Source of the DNA: Qipengyuania profundimaris
GTDB taxonomy: Bacteria > Pseudomonadota > Alphaproteobacteria > Sphingomonadales > Sphingomonadaceae
Assembly: GCF_030717945.1 (NCBI RefSeq)
Contig: NZ_JAVAIM010000001.1
Coordinates: forward strand, 185,131-249,130
Reading direction: 5' to 3'
DNA: 64,000 bases
Below are positions 24,954 to 34,520 of the stretch, in pieces. The notes under the pieces were generated by a model. The model did not search any database, had not been told where the DNA came from, and was given only the letters and a program-made list of their open reading frames with translations. The translations under genes were made by a program, and so were the position numbers. Each line of letters begins with the position of its first letter. Within the stretch, counting starts at the first letter, position 1.

Positions 24954-26045
24954 CTAGGCTGAGGGCAGCGCGCCTTCCGCAACAGGCGCAAGGCCGGAGA
25001 GAAACTGCGCCGTCGCTGCCTCCCAGCTGAAGGTCGCACCATAGGCGGCACAAGCCTTGCGGTCGCAAAATAGTGCTGCGGCGATTGCCCGGTCCAGCTC
25101 GTCAGACAGCGCGCCCACATCGTCGGTCACGATGTCGCGCGGCCCGGCCACGGGATAGGCTGCGACCGGCGTCCCGCAAGCCAGCGCCTCGATCATGACG
25201 AGGCCGAAGGTGTCGGTGCGGCTCGGGAAAACGAAAACGTCCGCTCCGGCGTAGCATCCGGCAAGCTCTCGACCTGATTTGCGGCCCAAGAACACAGCAT
25301 CGGGGAACTTCGCGCGGAGCTCGTCGATTTGCGGCCCGTCGCCGACCACAACTTTGCTTCCGGGATACTGGCCCGACAGGAACGCCTCGATATTCTTCTC
25401 AACCGCGACGCGCCCCACGTAAAGCTGGATCGGTCTCGGCATGTCGGCGAATTCGGGCGGCGGCGGCGCGTCCGCGGTGAAACAGCCGAGATCCACACCG
25501 CGGCTCCAATGATGCAACTGTCCCAATTCGTGCTCGCGCAACTCGCCGCGAATACTCTCGGTAGCGACAAAGACCCGGCTCGCCGGACGGTGGAACCAGG
25601 TGATGTAGCGCCAGAACCATTCGGCAGGCAGGTGCGTGCGCCGCGCAATGTAATCCGGAAACTGCGTGTGATAGGCGGTGGTGAACTCGACTCCGGCGCG
25701 GGCGCAATAGCGCCGTGCCGTCATGCCGAGCGGGCCTTCGGTGGCGATGTGGATCGCTTCCGCCGAAAACTCTTGCAGCAAACTCGCGACCTTCCCCGGT
25801 GGAGCGAGGGCCAGGCGGATCTCCGGATAGGTGGGGCAGGGGAGGCTCGCGAACAGGTCGGGCGAGATCACCAGCACCGCGTGACCCTGCTCGCGCAGAA
25901 GGTCGCAGGTCGTAGTCAAGGTGCGGACCACGCCGTTCATCTGCGGCAGCCAGGCATCGGTGACGATGGCGATCCGGCGTGGCAAGCCGGGCGCAGGCGC
26001 TAATGTCGCCCTCCCGCCGAGCGCCTCGAGCGGCAATGCCGTCAC
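24954..26045 (-). CDS. Glycosyltransferase family 4 (GT-B fold)
   Basis: 363-residue GT-B glycosyltransferase. N-terminal acceptor domain: RIAIVTDAWLPQMNGVVRTL and FTTAYHTQFPDYIARR. C-terminal donor domain: LYVGRVAVEKNIEAFL, KVVVGDGPQ, GYAGADVFVFPSRTDTFGLVMIEALACGTPV-like with the E-x7-E motif. The family resembles mannosyl- or glucosyltransferases acting on lipids; the donor and acceptor are unknown. The start is GTG at 26045, which overlaps the metallophosphoesterase stop as GTGA, so they are coupled. The open frame continues far upstream, but that part is the out-of-frame phosphoesterase gene. Confidence 0.9.
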   Translation of the reverse strand: MTALPLEALGGRATLAPAPGLPRRIAIVTDAWLPQMNGVVRTLTTTCDLLREQGHAVLVISPDLFASLPCPTYPEIRLALAPPGKVASLLQEFSAEAIHIATEGPLGMTARRYCARAGVEFTTAYHTQFPDYIARRTHLPAEWFWRYITWFHRPASRVFVATESIRGELREHELGQLHHWSRGVDLGCFTADAPPPPEFADMPRPIQLYVGRVAVEKNIEAFLSGQYPGSKVVVGDGPQIDELRAKFPDAVFLGRKSGRELAGCYAGADVFVFPSRTDTFGLVMIEALACGTPVAAYPVAGPRDIVTDDVGALSDELDRAIAAALFCDRKACAAYGATFSWEAATAQFLSGLAPVAEGALPSA

Positions 26046-26941
26046 GCCGCCTCCGGCTCGGGATGCGCCTCGGCAGCGCGTTCGGCAATGTCGCGCCGCG
26101 CGACTTCTTCGGCCCAGTCGAGAATTTCCATGCGCCCGTTGTGATATTCGACCAGCGCATTGCAACCTTCGACCCAGTCGCCGTCGTTCCAGTACTCGAC
26201 AGGACTGCCGTCGTGCATGAAAACGCGCGATTCTGCGGTGTGGATATGACCGCAAACCACGCCGTCTACACCCCGCTCCCCGGCAGCACGAGCCACGACT
26301 TCCTCGTACTTGCCGATGAACTCGACCGCATTCTTGACCTTGTGCTTGGCCGCCTTGGAAATCGACCAGTAGGGCAGGCCGAGCCGCTTGCGGACATTCG
26401 CCACCCAGCCGTTCAGCTTCATCATCACGTGATAGGCCGCGTCCCCGACGAAGGCGAGCCAGCGGTGGGCCAGCATGACCGCGTCGAACTCGTCGCCATG
26501 CAGCACCATCAGGCGCCGACCGTCGGCAGTATCGTGGAAGGCTGCGCGGCGTATCTCGACCCCGCCGAAATTCATGCCGCAGAAGGGGCGCACCATCTCG
26601 TCGTGATTGCCCGGAATGTAGACGATCCGCGTGCCGCGCTTCGCCCGCTTCAGAATGCGCCAGACGATGTCGTTGTGCTCGGCCGGCCAGTAAAGCTTCT
26701 TTTTCAGCCGCCAGCCGTCGATGATGTCGCCGACGAGATACATGGTGTCGCTGTCGGTATGGTCGAGGAAGTCGATCAGCAGCTCGTGATTGCAACCCTT
26801 GGTGCCAAGGTGGACATCGCTGATCCAGATGGTGCGGAAGCGCCGCCGCTCGCCCTTGGTGACTTCCGGCACGGCCGGCTTGATCGAGGGAAAGTTCGCG
26901 ACGTTGTGGAAGGCTTCGAACCCGCTCGGCAGATCGGTCAT
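26042..26941 (-). CDS. Metallophosphoesterase, UDP-2,3-diacylglucosamine diphosphatase-like
   Basis: 299-residue calcineurin-like phosphoesterase with all metal-site motifs in order: ISDVHLG (about residues 40-46), GDIIDGW (about 71), GNHDE (about 110), H in MVLHGDEFD, and GHIHT (about 235). It is most like the LpxH-related family found beside a glycosyltransferase in alphaproteobacteria. LpxH makes lipid X in lipid A synthesis; whether this paralogue does so is uncertain. Translational coupling with the GT4 gene suggests joint action on a lipid or sugar phosphate at the inner membrane. Confidence 0.88.
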   Translation of the reverse strand: MTDLPSGFEAFHNVANFPSIKPAVPEVTKGERRRFRTIWISDVHLGTKGCNHELLIDFLDHTDSDTMYLVGDIIDGWRLKKKLYWPAEHNDIVWRILKRAKRGTRIVYIPGNHDEMVRPFCGMNFGGVEIRRAAFHDTADGRRLMVLHGDEFDAVMLAHRWLAFVGDAAYHVMMKLNGWVANVRKRLGLPYWSISKAAKHKVKNAVEFIGKYEEVVARAAGERGVDGVVCGHIHTAESRVFMHDGSPVEYWNDGDWVEGCNALVEYHNGRMEILDWAEEVARRDIAERAAEAHPEPEAA

Positions 26942-27042
26942 GATCGGACTCCCCGCTGCATGATGGGGAAAGACCTGCCGCAGGAATGTTACGCGCGTCG
27001 CACAGCGCGGTTACCGATTCGAGACTTTGCGACGGTTCGGAG

Positions 27043-28053
27043 TCAGTCCCCTCCGACCGCGAGGACGATCTTGCCGATGTGGTCGCCGCCCTCCATCCGC
27101 GCATGCGCTGCGCCCGCTTCGGCGTGCGGGAAGGTCTGGTCCATGACCGGTCGGATCGTGCCGTCTTCGAACAGCGGCCAGGCGTGGTTGTAGATTTCGT
27201 CCGCGAGCAGCGCCTTGAACTCGTCCGAGCGGGGCCGCAGCGTGGAGCCGGTCAGCACCAGCCGCTTGCGCATGACGGTGGCCATGTTGATCTCGGCCTT
27301 GAGCCCACCGAGCACGGCGATCGTCACGTGCCGGCCATCCTCGGCGAGGCATTCGATATTGCGCGCGACATAGTCGCCCGACACCATGTCGAGCACCACG
27401 TCGACGCCCTTGCCATCGGTGAACGCCTTCGCCTTCTCGACGAAATCTTCGTCCTTGTAGTTGATCGCCAGATCCGCGCCGAGGTCGCGTGCCGCCTGGC
27501 ATTTTTCCTCGCTGCCCGCCGTGGTGATGACCGTCATCTCGAACGCCTTGGCGAGCATGATCGCCATGGTGCCGATGCCCGACGTGCCGCCGTGTACCAG
27601 CAAGGTTTCGCCGTCGCGCGCGAACCCGCGCTCGAACACATTGTGCCAGACGGTGAACAGCGTTTCGGGGATCGCCGCCGCGACGTCCATTCCCATGCCG
27701 TCCGGCACGGCGAGGCAATGCGCGGAATGGGCAAGGCAGTATTCGGCATAGCCCCCGCCGGAGACCAGCGCGCAAACCTTGCGGTCGAGCATTTCGGGCG
27801 GCGCGCCGTCACCGAGGGCGACGACCGTGCCCGACACCTCCAGCCCCGGGATCGGCGAAGCGCCTGGCGGCGGCGGATAGAAGCCCTGCCGCTGGATGAC
27901 ATCGGGCCGGTTGACGCCTGCATGGCTCACTCTGATCAGGACCTGGTTCTCGCCCGGTTGCGGCACCGGCAGTGTCTCGGGCCGCAGGACGTCGGGGCCG
28001 CCCGGATCGTCGAAGCCCATCGCAGTCATCGTCTCGGGTAGATCGTCAGTCAC
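27043..28053 (-). CDS. NAD(P)H-quinone oxidoreductase, zinc-independent MDR family
   Basis: 336-residue medium-chain reductase of the PIG3/QOR branch, which reduces quinones or enones with NADPH. The N-terminal GroES-like domain has HAGVNRPDVIQRQGFYPPPPGASPIPGLEVSG split over about residues 40-75. The Rossmann domain has LLVHGGTSGIGTMAIMLAKAF (about 140-160) and ADLAINYKDEDF. No zinc-ligand cysteine set is present. The start is GTG at 28053, preceded by AGGGGA at good spacing; an in-frame ATG 17 codons upstream lacks support. Divergent from the DUF1192 gene. Confidence 0.9.
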   Translation of the reverse strand: MTDDLPETMTAMGFDDPGGPDVLRPETLPVPQPGENQVLIRVSHAGVNRPDVIQRQGFYPPPPGASPIPGLEVSGTVVALGDGAPPEMLDRKVCALVSGGGYAEYCLAHSAHCLAVPDGMGMDVAAAIPETLFTVWHNVFERGFARDGETLLVHGGTSGIGTMAIMLAKAFEMTVITTAGSEEKCQAARDLGADLAINYKDEDFVEKAKAFTDGKGVDVVLDMVSGDYVARNIECLAEDGRHVTIAVLGGLKAEINMATVMRKRLVLTGSTLRPRSDEFKALLADEIYNHAWPLFEDGTIRPVMDQTFPHAEAGAAHARMEGGDHIGKIVLAVGGD

Positions 28054-28181
28054 GCAATTCCCCTGTGTGCCCGCCCCTGGTCCGGTCGCGATGCGGCGCT
28101 GCAACGCCTCATCGCATTTGAGGGGGCATTACCCAAGCGCCCCGTTGACAGCAACCGGAGAGAGGGGAACACTGGCAGGCA

Positions 28182-28382
28182 ATGGAAGACGAGGATCGTC
28201 CCCGCCCTAAAGGCGACGCCGCGAGCAAGCTCGCCGCGGAAGACCTCGGCCCCTATTCGCAGGACGAACTCGCCGAGCGGATTGCCATGCTCCAGGCCGA
28301 GATTGCCCGGGTGGAAAGTCACCGATCAAAAGCTGCCGCGCACCGCGATGCTGCCGAAGCCCTGTTCGGGCGGAAGGAATAG
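28182..28382 (+). CDS. DUF1192 family small protein
   Basis: 66-residue soluble protein of the DUF1192 family, common in Alphaproteobacteria and of unknown role. The family core is LGPYSQDELAERIAMLQAEIARVESHRSKA (about residues 22-51), predicted as a helix-turn-helix coiled coil, with a charged disordered start. It is divergent from the quinone oxidoreductase and 142 bases upstream of clpA. Confidence 0.8.
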   Translation: MEDEDRPRPKGDAASKLAAEDLGPYSQDELAERIAMLQAEIARVESHRSKAAAHRDAAEALFGRKE

Positions 28383-28524
28383 CACGATGGTCGGGTCGGG
28401 GCAGCAGGGGCTGAAAAATCCGGACCTCGTTCCCATATCTGCGGCAAATACAGCTTTGGGCAAGTTTCCCGGCCTAGGCTGCTTCCCTCTCGCCCCTTGC
28501 GAGTCCCACGAAAGAGACATCTGA

Positions 28525-30903
28525 ATGCCAAGCTTTGCAGCAAACCTCGAGAAAACCCTCCACGCAGCGCTCAGCGACGCGGGCGAGCGGCGGCACGAAT
28601 ACGCCACGCTCGAACACTTGCTGCTTGCCCTGATCGAAGATGACGATGCGGCGCAGGTCATGAACGCCTGCGGCGTCGACCTCGGCGAACTCGGCTCGGT
28701 GGTGAAGCAATATCTCGAGCAGGAATATCAGGCGCTGCAATCGGACGAGAGCGCCGATCCGCAGCCGACCGCCGGATTCCAGCGGGTGATCCAGCGCGCG
28801 ATCCTGCACGTTCAGTCTTCCGGTAAGGACACGGTGACCGGCGCGAACGTGCTGGTCGCGCTGTTCTCCGAACGCGATAGTTATGCCGTCTACTTTCTCC
28901 AGCAGCAGGACATGAGCCGCCTCGATGCGGTCAGCTTCATCAGCCACGGCATCGGTAAGGGCGGCAAGCAGATCGAGAGCCGTCCTGCCGAAGGTGCCGC
29001 GGAAGGCGAAGCGCAGTCGGACGAAAAGGCTGAAGGCAAGGGCAAGAAGGAAACCGCGCTCGACCAGTTCACGGTCGATCTCAACAAGAAGGCCGAGGAC
29101 GGGCGGATCGACCCGCTGATCGGTCGCGGGCCGGAAGTCGACCGCACGGTCCAGATCCTCTGCCGCAGGAGCAAGAACAATCCGCTCTATGTCGGCGATC
29201 CGGGCGTCGGGAAGACGGCGATTGCCGAAGGCCTGGCGCGAAAGATCGTCGAGGGCGACGTGCCCGAAGTGCTGCAGGACGCGGTGATCTATTCGCTCGA
29301 CATGGGCGCGCTGCTGGCCGGCACCCGCTATCGCGGCGACTTCGAGGAGCGCCTGAAGCAGGTGGTCAACGAACTCGAAGGCATGCCCGAGGCGATCCTG
29401 TTCATCGACGAGATCCACACGGTGATCGGTGCGGGCGCAACCAGCGGCGGCGCGATGGATGCGTCCAACCTGCTGAAGCCCGCCCTTTCCAGCGGCGCGA
29501 TCCGCTGCATCGGTTCGACCACCTACAAGGAATTTCGCAACCACTTCGAAAAGGATCGCGCTCTGCTGCGCCGGTTCCAGAAGATCGATGTCAACGAGCC
29601 GACGATCGAGGACACGATCAAGATCCTCAAGGGCCTCAAGAGCGCATTCCAGGATCATCACAAGGTGACCTACACGCAGGATGCGCTGAAAACCGCGGTC
29701 GAACTATCGGCGCGCTACATCAACGACCGCAAGCTGCCCGACAAGGCGATCGACGTGATCGACGAAGTCGGCGCGATGCAGATGCTGGTGCCGCCGAGCC
29801 GTCGCAAGAAGAAGATCACTGCGCGCGAGATCGAGGCGGTCATCGCAACGATGGCGCGCATCCCGCCCAAATCGGTCAGCAAGGACGACAAGAAGGCGCT
29901 CGAGAATCTCGAACGCGATCTCAAGCATGTCGTCTTCGGTCAGGACTCGGCTGTTAATCGCCTGTCGACTGCGATGAAGCTCAGCCGCGCGGGCCTGCGC
30001 GATCCGGACAAGCCGATCGGCTCGTTCCTGTTCAGCGGTCCAACCGGCGTCGGCAAGACCGAAGTCGCGCGCCAGCTCGCCAGCATCATGGGTATCGAGC
30101 TCAAGCGCTTCGACATGTCCGAATATATGGAACGGCACAGCGTCAGCCGGCTGATCGGCGCGCCTCCGGGCTATGTCGGTTACGATCAGGGCGGTCTGCT
30201 GACCGATGCGATCGACCAGAACCCGCACTGCGTGCTATTGCTCGACGAGATCGAAAAGGCGCATCCGGACCTGTTCAATATCCTGTTGCAGGTAATGGAT
30301 AATGGCCGCCTGACCGACCACCACGGCAAGACGGTCGATTTCCGCAATGTCGTGCTGATTATGACTACCAATGCCGGGGCTGCCGACATGGCGCGCCAGG
30401 GCATCGGGTTCGGCGATGTGTCGAAGGAAGATGCCAGCGAAGAAGCGGTGAAGCGTATGTTCACGCCGGAATTCCGCAATCGTCTCGATGCGATCGTGCC
30501 GTTCGGCTATCTCGGCAAGGGCACGGTCGCCCGTGTGGTCGACAAGTTTATCCTCCAGCTCGAACTCCAACTGGCCGAGCAGAACGTCGATATCCAGTTC
30601 GACAAGGAAGCCCGCGCGTGGCTGGCCGACAAGGGTTACGACCGCCTCTATGGCGCGCGCCCGATGGGCCGCCTGATCCAGGAAAAGATCAAGCAGCCGC
30701 TGGCCGAGGAATTGCTGTTCGGCAAGCTCGCCGATGGCGGCGAGGTGTCGGTGACGATGAAGGATGGCAAGCCGTCCTTCGAGCTCACTCCCGCCCCGCC
30801 CAAGGCGAAGGCCAAGCCGAAGAAGAAGGCGGCGGCGAAGAAAAAGCCTGCGGACAAGAAACCCGAAGCGGGCACGAGCGAGAGCACCGACGAGAGCAAG
30901 TAA
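28525..30903 (+). CDS. clpA: ATP-dependent Clp protease ATP-binding subunit ClpA
   Basis: 792-residue AAA+ unfoldase that feeds substrates to ClpP. Clp N domain (about 1-145), a charged linker, AAA-1 with [13 protein letters not shown] (about 230) and the ClpA-type sensor region, then AAA-2 with [13 protein letters not shown] (about 505). The ClpP-docking tripeptide IGF is in [13 protein letters not shown] (about 632). The C terminus carries an unusual lysine/alanine-rich tail ([20 protein letters not shown]), longer than in E. coli. There is no clpS just upstream, where many proteobacteria have it; DUF1192 sits there instead. A good terminator follows. Confidence 0.96.
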   Translation: MPSFAANLEKTLHAALSDAGERRHEYATLEHLLLALIEDDDAAQVMNACGVDLGELGSVVKQYLEQEYQALQSDESADPQPTAGFQRVIQRAILHVQSSGKDTVTGANVLVALFSERDSYAVYFLQQQDMSRLDAVSFISHGIGKGGKQIESRPAEGAAEGEAQSDEKAEGKGKKETALDQFTVDLNKKAEDGRIDPLIGRGPEVDRTVQILCRRSKNNPLYVGDPGVGKTAIAEGLARKIVEGDVPEVLQDAVIYSLDMGALLAGTRYRGDFEERLKQVVNELEGMPEAILFIDEIHTVIGAGATSGGAMDASNLLKPALSSGAIRCIGSTTYKEFRNHFEKDRALLRRFQKIDVNEPTIEDTIKILKGLKSAFQDHHKVTYTQDALKTAVELSARYINDRKLPDKAIDVIDEVGAMQMLVPPSRRKKKITAREIEAVIATMARIPPKSVSKDDKKALENLERDLKHVVFGQDSAVNRLSTAMKLSRAGLRDPDKPIGSFLFSGPTGVGKTEVARQLASIMGIELKRFDMSEYMERHSVSRLIGAPPGYVGYDQGGLLTDAIDQNPHCVLLLDEIEKAHPDLFNILLQVMDNGRLTDHHGKTVDFRNVVLIMTTNAGAADMARQGIGFGDVSKEDASEEAVKRMFTPEFRNRLDAIVPFGYLGKGTVARVVDKFILQLELQLAEQNVDIQFDKEARAWLADKGYDRLYGARPMGRLIQEKIKQPLAEELLFGKLADGGEVSVTMKDGKPSFELTPAPPKAKAKPKKKAAAKKKPADKKPEAGTSESTDESK

Positions 30904-30928
30904 GGCCTCGCGCTTGACGAACCATCGA

Positions 30929-30955
30929 GGGGTCGGCGTTTGTCGGCCCCTTTTT
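30929..30955 (+). terminator. Rho-independent terminator of clpA
   Basis: GGGGTCGG (30929-30936) pairs with TCGGCCCC (30943-30950), including G-U pairs, around a 6-base loop. Five Ts follow directly. It lies 26 bases beyond the clpA stop. Confidence 0.85.
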
Positions 30956-31031
30956 GCCGTCTGCCCGATAAATGCTTGAGGCTTTGGCATCGCTCCCATA
31001 CCGCTCAAAAGCGATATAGGGGGATTGCATA

Positions 31032-31949
31032 GTGTCGGTTCTAAGGGTCGAGAACCTTACCAAGCGCTTCGGCGATGTTTTGGCGGTGGACGATCTGTCC
31101 TTCGCCGTGCAGCCGGGCGAAATCTTCGGATTTCTCGGCGGGAACGGAGCGGGCAAGACGACCACGCTGCGCATGGTGCTCGACATCATCCGGCCGACCG
31201 CGGGCCGGATCGAGGTGCTCGGCGCAGCGCCGGACAAGCGCAAGTCCGATGCGATCGGCTTCCTGCCCGAGGAACGCGGGCTCTACTCCCACATGAAGGC
31301 GATCGAGACGATCGTCTATTTCGGTCGGCTCAAGCACATGGATCCGGCAGACGCCCATGCGCACGGGATGGAATTGCTCGAACGTTTCGATCTTGCCGAC
31401 CGTGCGAAGAGCCAGATCGGCGACATGTCGAAGGGCATGGCGCAAAAGGTGCAGCTCGCCTGTTCGCTGGTCAACCGCCCCGAACTGCTGATGCTGGACG
31501 AGCCGTTCTCGGGCCTCGACCCGGTCAACCAGGGCTTGCTCGAAGACGAAATCCTGCGCGCATCGCAGCGCGGCGCCGCGGTTATTTTCTCCACCCACGT
31601 GATGCAGCATGCCGAGCGATTGTGCGACCGGCTGTTGCTCCTGAAAAAGGGCGCCAAGCGGTTCGAAGGCACGCTGGAGGAAGCGCGAGATACGCTGCCG
31701 GCGCGAATCACCGCCGTGGCGCATCCCGCAATTGCTTCTGTAAACGGAGTCGCCAGCGCGGAGCCTGTCGAGGATGTCGGAGACGGCTTCCATCGCTACG
31801 ATGTGCGGCTTACCCCCGGCACGAGCTCCGAAGCCGTACTGGAAGCCTGCACGGCCAAGGGCATCGCGCTCCGCCGGTTCGAGGAGCAGCGCGCGTCGCT
31901 GCACGAGGTATTCGTGAGCATGGTCGGCGAAGGGGAGGTCCAGCGATGA
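31032..31949 (+). CDS. ABC transporter ATP-binding protein (NatA-like)
   Basis: 305-residue ABC ATPase. Walker A GGNGAGKTT (about 36-44), the signature region GDMSKGMAQKVQLA in place of LSGGQ, and Walker B LLMLDEPFSGLDPVNQG. A C-terminal extension after about residue 220 is typical of exporters of the NatA/CcmA-like type (DUF4162 domain). The start is GTG at 31032 (SVLRVENLTKRFGD). It overlaps the permease ATG by 4 bases. Neighbours do not reveal the substrate; sodium or a drug is possible by family. Confidence 0.93.
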   Translation: MSVLRVENLTKRFGDVLAVDDLSFAVQPGEIFGFLGGNGAGKTTTLRMVLDIIRPTAGRIEVLGAAPDKRKSDAIGFLPEERGLYSHMKAIETIVYFGRLKHMDPADAHAHGMELLERFDLADRAKSQIGDMSKGMAQKVQLACSLVNRPELLMLDEPFSGLDPVNQGLLEDEILRASQRGAAVIFSTHVMQHAERLCDRLLLLKKGAKRFEGTLEEARDTLPARITAVAHPAIASVNGVASAEPVEDVGDGFHRYDVRLTPGTSSEAVLEACTAKGIALRRFEEQRASLHEVFVSMVGEGEVQR

Positions 31950-33442
31950 ACCGCAATGTTCTACTCGTGGCGGCACGCGAGTTCCGCCAGATCGCCGCCA
32001 TGAAAAGCTTCTGGCTGACGCTTCTGCTCGTGCCGGTCGCGCTGGCTATCGGTCCGCTTTTGGGAAGTTCGCTGGACGAGGAGGAGGCGACGCGCGTCGT
32101 CGTGCTCGACCGCGCGGGAGGATCGGCCGCGACCGCGCTCGAACAGCGCTTCGGGTTCGAGGAAGACCGCTCCGTCCTGCGCTCGCTCTCGCGCTATGTG
32201 CGGCGTCACGGCCTCGAAAATGCCGATCCCGATGCCCCCTGGGCCCAGCACGACCGCTGGTACACCGATGCGGATGTGCTGGCCTTTCGCCAGTCCGGCG
32301 GCGTAGATGGAGCGGTGGCGCAGATCGACGAAGCGCGGCCAGAGGGCGCGCCCGAATTCGATATCCCCGAACCCGAATACAGCTTTGCGCCTGCCCCTGC
32401 CGCACTGGCGTCGGCCCAAGGCGACGAGTTGCAGAGCCGGGTCGATGCGCTGCTGGATGGCGGAGAGGATGCGCCCGACGGCGAAGCGGCCGATTACGTC
32501 CTGCTGGTCGGCGAAGGCTATCCGGCCGATCCCACCATTCGCCTATGGTCCAAGGACCAGCCACGCTCGAGCTTCGTGTCTCAGGTGCAGGAAGTGCTGA
32601 CGGCGGATTTGCGGCAACGCCTGCTGGCCGACCAGGGCATTCCCGCATCGCAAGCCGCCGCCATCCAGGGCGCAGCGCCCGCCATTGCGGTCACGACGCC
32701 GCCACCCGGAGGCGGGGCGCGCGAGGCGCTGCTGATCCGCTCGATCGTGCCCCTCGCGCTGTCCTATATCCTGATGCTCAGCCTGATGCTGTCGGGTAGC
32801 TGGATGTTGCAGGGCTCGGTCGAGGAGCGCTCGAACAAACTACTCGAATCGCTGCTCGCCTGCATCCGGCCCGAGGAACTGATGCAGGGCAAACTTCTCG
32901 GAGCGCTCGCGGTCGGCTTCTCGATGATCGGCGTTTGGTTTGGCTGCGCAATCGTCGTCGCCTTCTTCACGCAGGGCGAGATCGCCGACATGATCCGCCC
33001 CGCGCTGGAGCCGGTGTCCTCGCCCACAGCCATCATCGCGATGATCTATTTCTTCGTCATGGGCTATATCGCGGTGTCGATCATCTTCGTGGCAATCGGC
33101 GCGATGGCCGATTCGATGAGCGAGGCGCAGGGGTATCTGATGCCGGTGCTGCTCGGCATCCTGCTGCCGATCACCTTCCTGCTGTCCTCGCTCGTGGCGG
33201 GCAAGGACGGTCTGCTCGTGCAAATCCTCACCTGGGTGCCGCTATGGACGCCCTTCGCTGTGCTTGCGCGCCTCGGCATGGGCATCGAATGGTGGGAGAT
33301 GATCGGATCGGGCATCCTGCTGGCAGGCTTCGTGGCGCTGGAAGTGGTTTTCCTCGGCCGCCTGTTCCGCGCCAGCCTGCTCGCGACCGGTCAGAAGCCG
33401 GGTTTCAAGCAGCTGATGGAGCGCTTCAAGGCGCCTGCGTAA
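31946..33442 (+). CDS. ABC-2 type transporter permease (NatB-like)
   Basis: 498-residue membrane partner of the preceding ATPase. It begins RNVLLVAAREFRQIAAMKSFWLTLLLVPVA (first helix about residues 22-40), then has a large periplasmic domain (about 45-260). At least five helices follow from about 265 (LALSYILMLSLMLSGSWML, MIGVWFGCAIVVAFF, IIAMIYFFVMGYIAVSIIF, MPVLLGILLPITFLL, ILLAGFVALEVVFL). The motif GSVEERSNKLLESLLACIRPEELMQGKLLG is the cytoplasmic coupling helix of the NatB family. It is translationally coupled to the ATPase. Together they form a two-gene exporter of unknown cargo. Confidence 0.9.
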   Translation: MNRNVLLVAAREFRQIAAMKSFWLTLLLVPVALAIGPLLGSSLDEEEATRVVVLDRAGGSAATALEQRFGFEEDRSVLRSLSRYVRRHGLENADPDAPWAQHDRWYTDADVLAFRQSGGVDGAVAQIDEARPEGAPEFDIPEPEYSFAPAPAALASAQGDELQSRVDALLDGGEDAPDGEAADYVLLVGEGYPADPTIRLWSKDQPRSSFVSQVQEVLTADLRQRLLADQGIPASQAAAIQGAAPAIAVTTPPPGGGAREALLIRSIVPLALSYILMLSLMLSGSWMLQGSVEERSNKLLESLLACIRPEELMQGKLLGALAVGFSMIGVWFGCAIVVAFFTQGEIADMIRPALEPVSSPTAIIAMIYFFVMGYIAVSIIFVAIGAMADSMSEAQGYLMPVLLGILLPITFLLSSLVAGKDGLLVQILTWVPLWTPFAVLARLGMGIEWWEMIGSGILLAGFVALEVVFLGRLFRASLLATGQKPGFKQLMERFKAPA

Positions 33443-33485
33443 CGCTGCGGCGGGAACGGTTGGCGCGCTGCCCGCTTGAGTCGGG

Positions 33486-34517
33486 GTGAGCGCGCCCTTC
33501 TCCTGGATCAAGCCGGAACCGCACGGCATCTATGTCCCGCCAGCCGATTGCTGGGTCGATCCGTCCAGGGCCGTGGGCAAGGCGCTGGTCACGCATGGCC
33601 ATGCCGACCATGCGCGCGGCGGGCATGGCGAGACTGTTGCCACGCCCGAAACGCTCGCGATCATGGAGCTGCGCTATCGCACCGGGGCCGAGGACGATGC
33701 AGGCGAAATCCCGCACAAGGCCGTGCCGGTCGAATATGGCGAGACGATCCGGCTGAAGGGCGGTGTCGACGCGACCTATATCCCCGCAGGCCATGTACTC
33801 GGCAGCGCGCAGATCCTGCTCGAGCATGCGGGCGAGCGCGTGATCGTGACAGGTGACTACAAACGGCGCGAGGACCCCACCTGCCCACCGTTCGAAGTCA
33901 CGCCCTGCGATATCTTCATCACCGAGGCGACCTTCGGCCTGCCGCTCTTCACTCACCCGCCGATCGAAGACGAGATGGCCAAACTGCTCGACCGCCTCGC
34001 CGCGCATCCCGAACGCTGCGTGCTCGTGGGCGCATATGCATTGGGCAAGGCACAGCGTGTTATCGCCGAGCTGCGCCGCGCGGGTCACCGCGAGCCGATT
34101 TACCTCCACGGCGCGATGGAGAAGATGTGTCGCCTGTACGAGGATCATGGCGTCGACTTGGGAGAACTGCGGCTAGTCTCGGACTATACGAAAGATGACA
34201 TGCGCGGCGCGATCGTTGTCTGCCCGCCCTCCGCGCTAAACGACCGCTGGAGCCGCCGCCTGCCCGATCCGATCACCGCCATGGCCAGCGGCTGGATGCG
34301 CGTGCGCCAGCGCGCCCGCCAGCGCAATGTCGAACTACCGCTGGTCATTTCCGACCATGCCGACTGGGGCGAACTGACGCGCACGATCAAGGAGGTCGAC
34401 GCGCAGGAGAACTGGATTACCCACGGGCGTGAGGACGCGCTGCTGCGCTGGTGCCAGCTTCACCAGCGCCGCGCCCGCGCGCTAGCGCTGGTCGGCTATG
34501 ACGACGAGGACGATTGA
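33486..34517 (+). CDS. Ligase-associated DNA exonuclease (MBL-fold, TIGR04122-type)
   Basis: 343-residue metallo-beta-lactamase/beta-CASP nuclease related to SNM1/Artemis. The metal site begins with THGHADHARGGH (about 36-47); later come VIVTGDYKRREDP (aspartate, about 117), ITEATFG, and a beta-CASP region with LVISDHADWGEL near 285. The start is GTG at 33486. It lies 3 bases upstream of the ATP-dependent ligase gene. This exonuclease-ligase pairing is a recognised repair module of bacteria, linked to DNA damage such as cisplatin adducts. Confidence 0.9.
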   Translation: MSAPFSWIKPEPHGIYVPPADCWVDPSRAVGKALVTHGHADHARGGHGETVATPETLAIMELRYRTGAEDDAGEIPHKAVPVEYGETIRLKGGVDATYIPAGHVLGSAQILLEHAGERVIVTGDYKRREDPTCPPFEVTPCDIFITEATFGLPLFTHPPIEDEMAKLLDRLAAHPERCVLVGAYALGKAQRVIAELRRAGHREPIYLHGAMEKMCRLYEDHGVDLGELRLVSDYTKDDMRGAIVVCPPSALNDRWSRRLPDPITAMASGWMRVRQRARQRNVELPLVISDHADWGELTRTIKEVDAQENWITHGREDALLRWCQLHQRRARALALVGYDDEDD

Positions 34518-34520
34518 GAG

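Noticed and set aside
26418..26434. ATCACGTGAT palindrome in the metallophosphoesterase gene as parS
   Set aside because: The outer bases differ from parS at several positions and the site lies far from parAB.
26046..27104. N-terminal extension of the glycosyltransferase frame (about 350 codons)
   Set aside because: This stretch is the metallophosphoesterase gene read in the wrong frame; a GTG at 26045 gives a normal glycosyltransferase.
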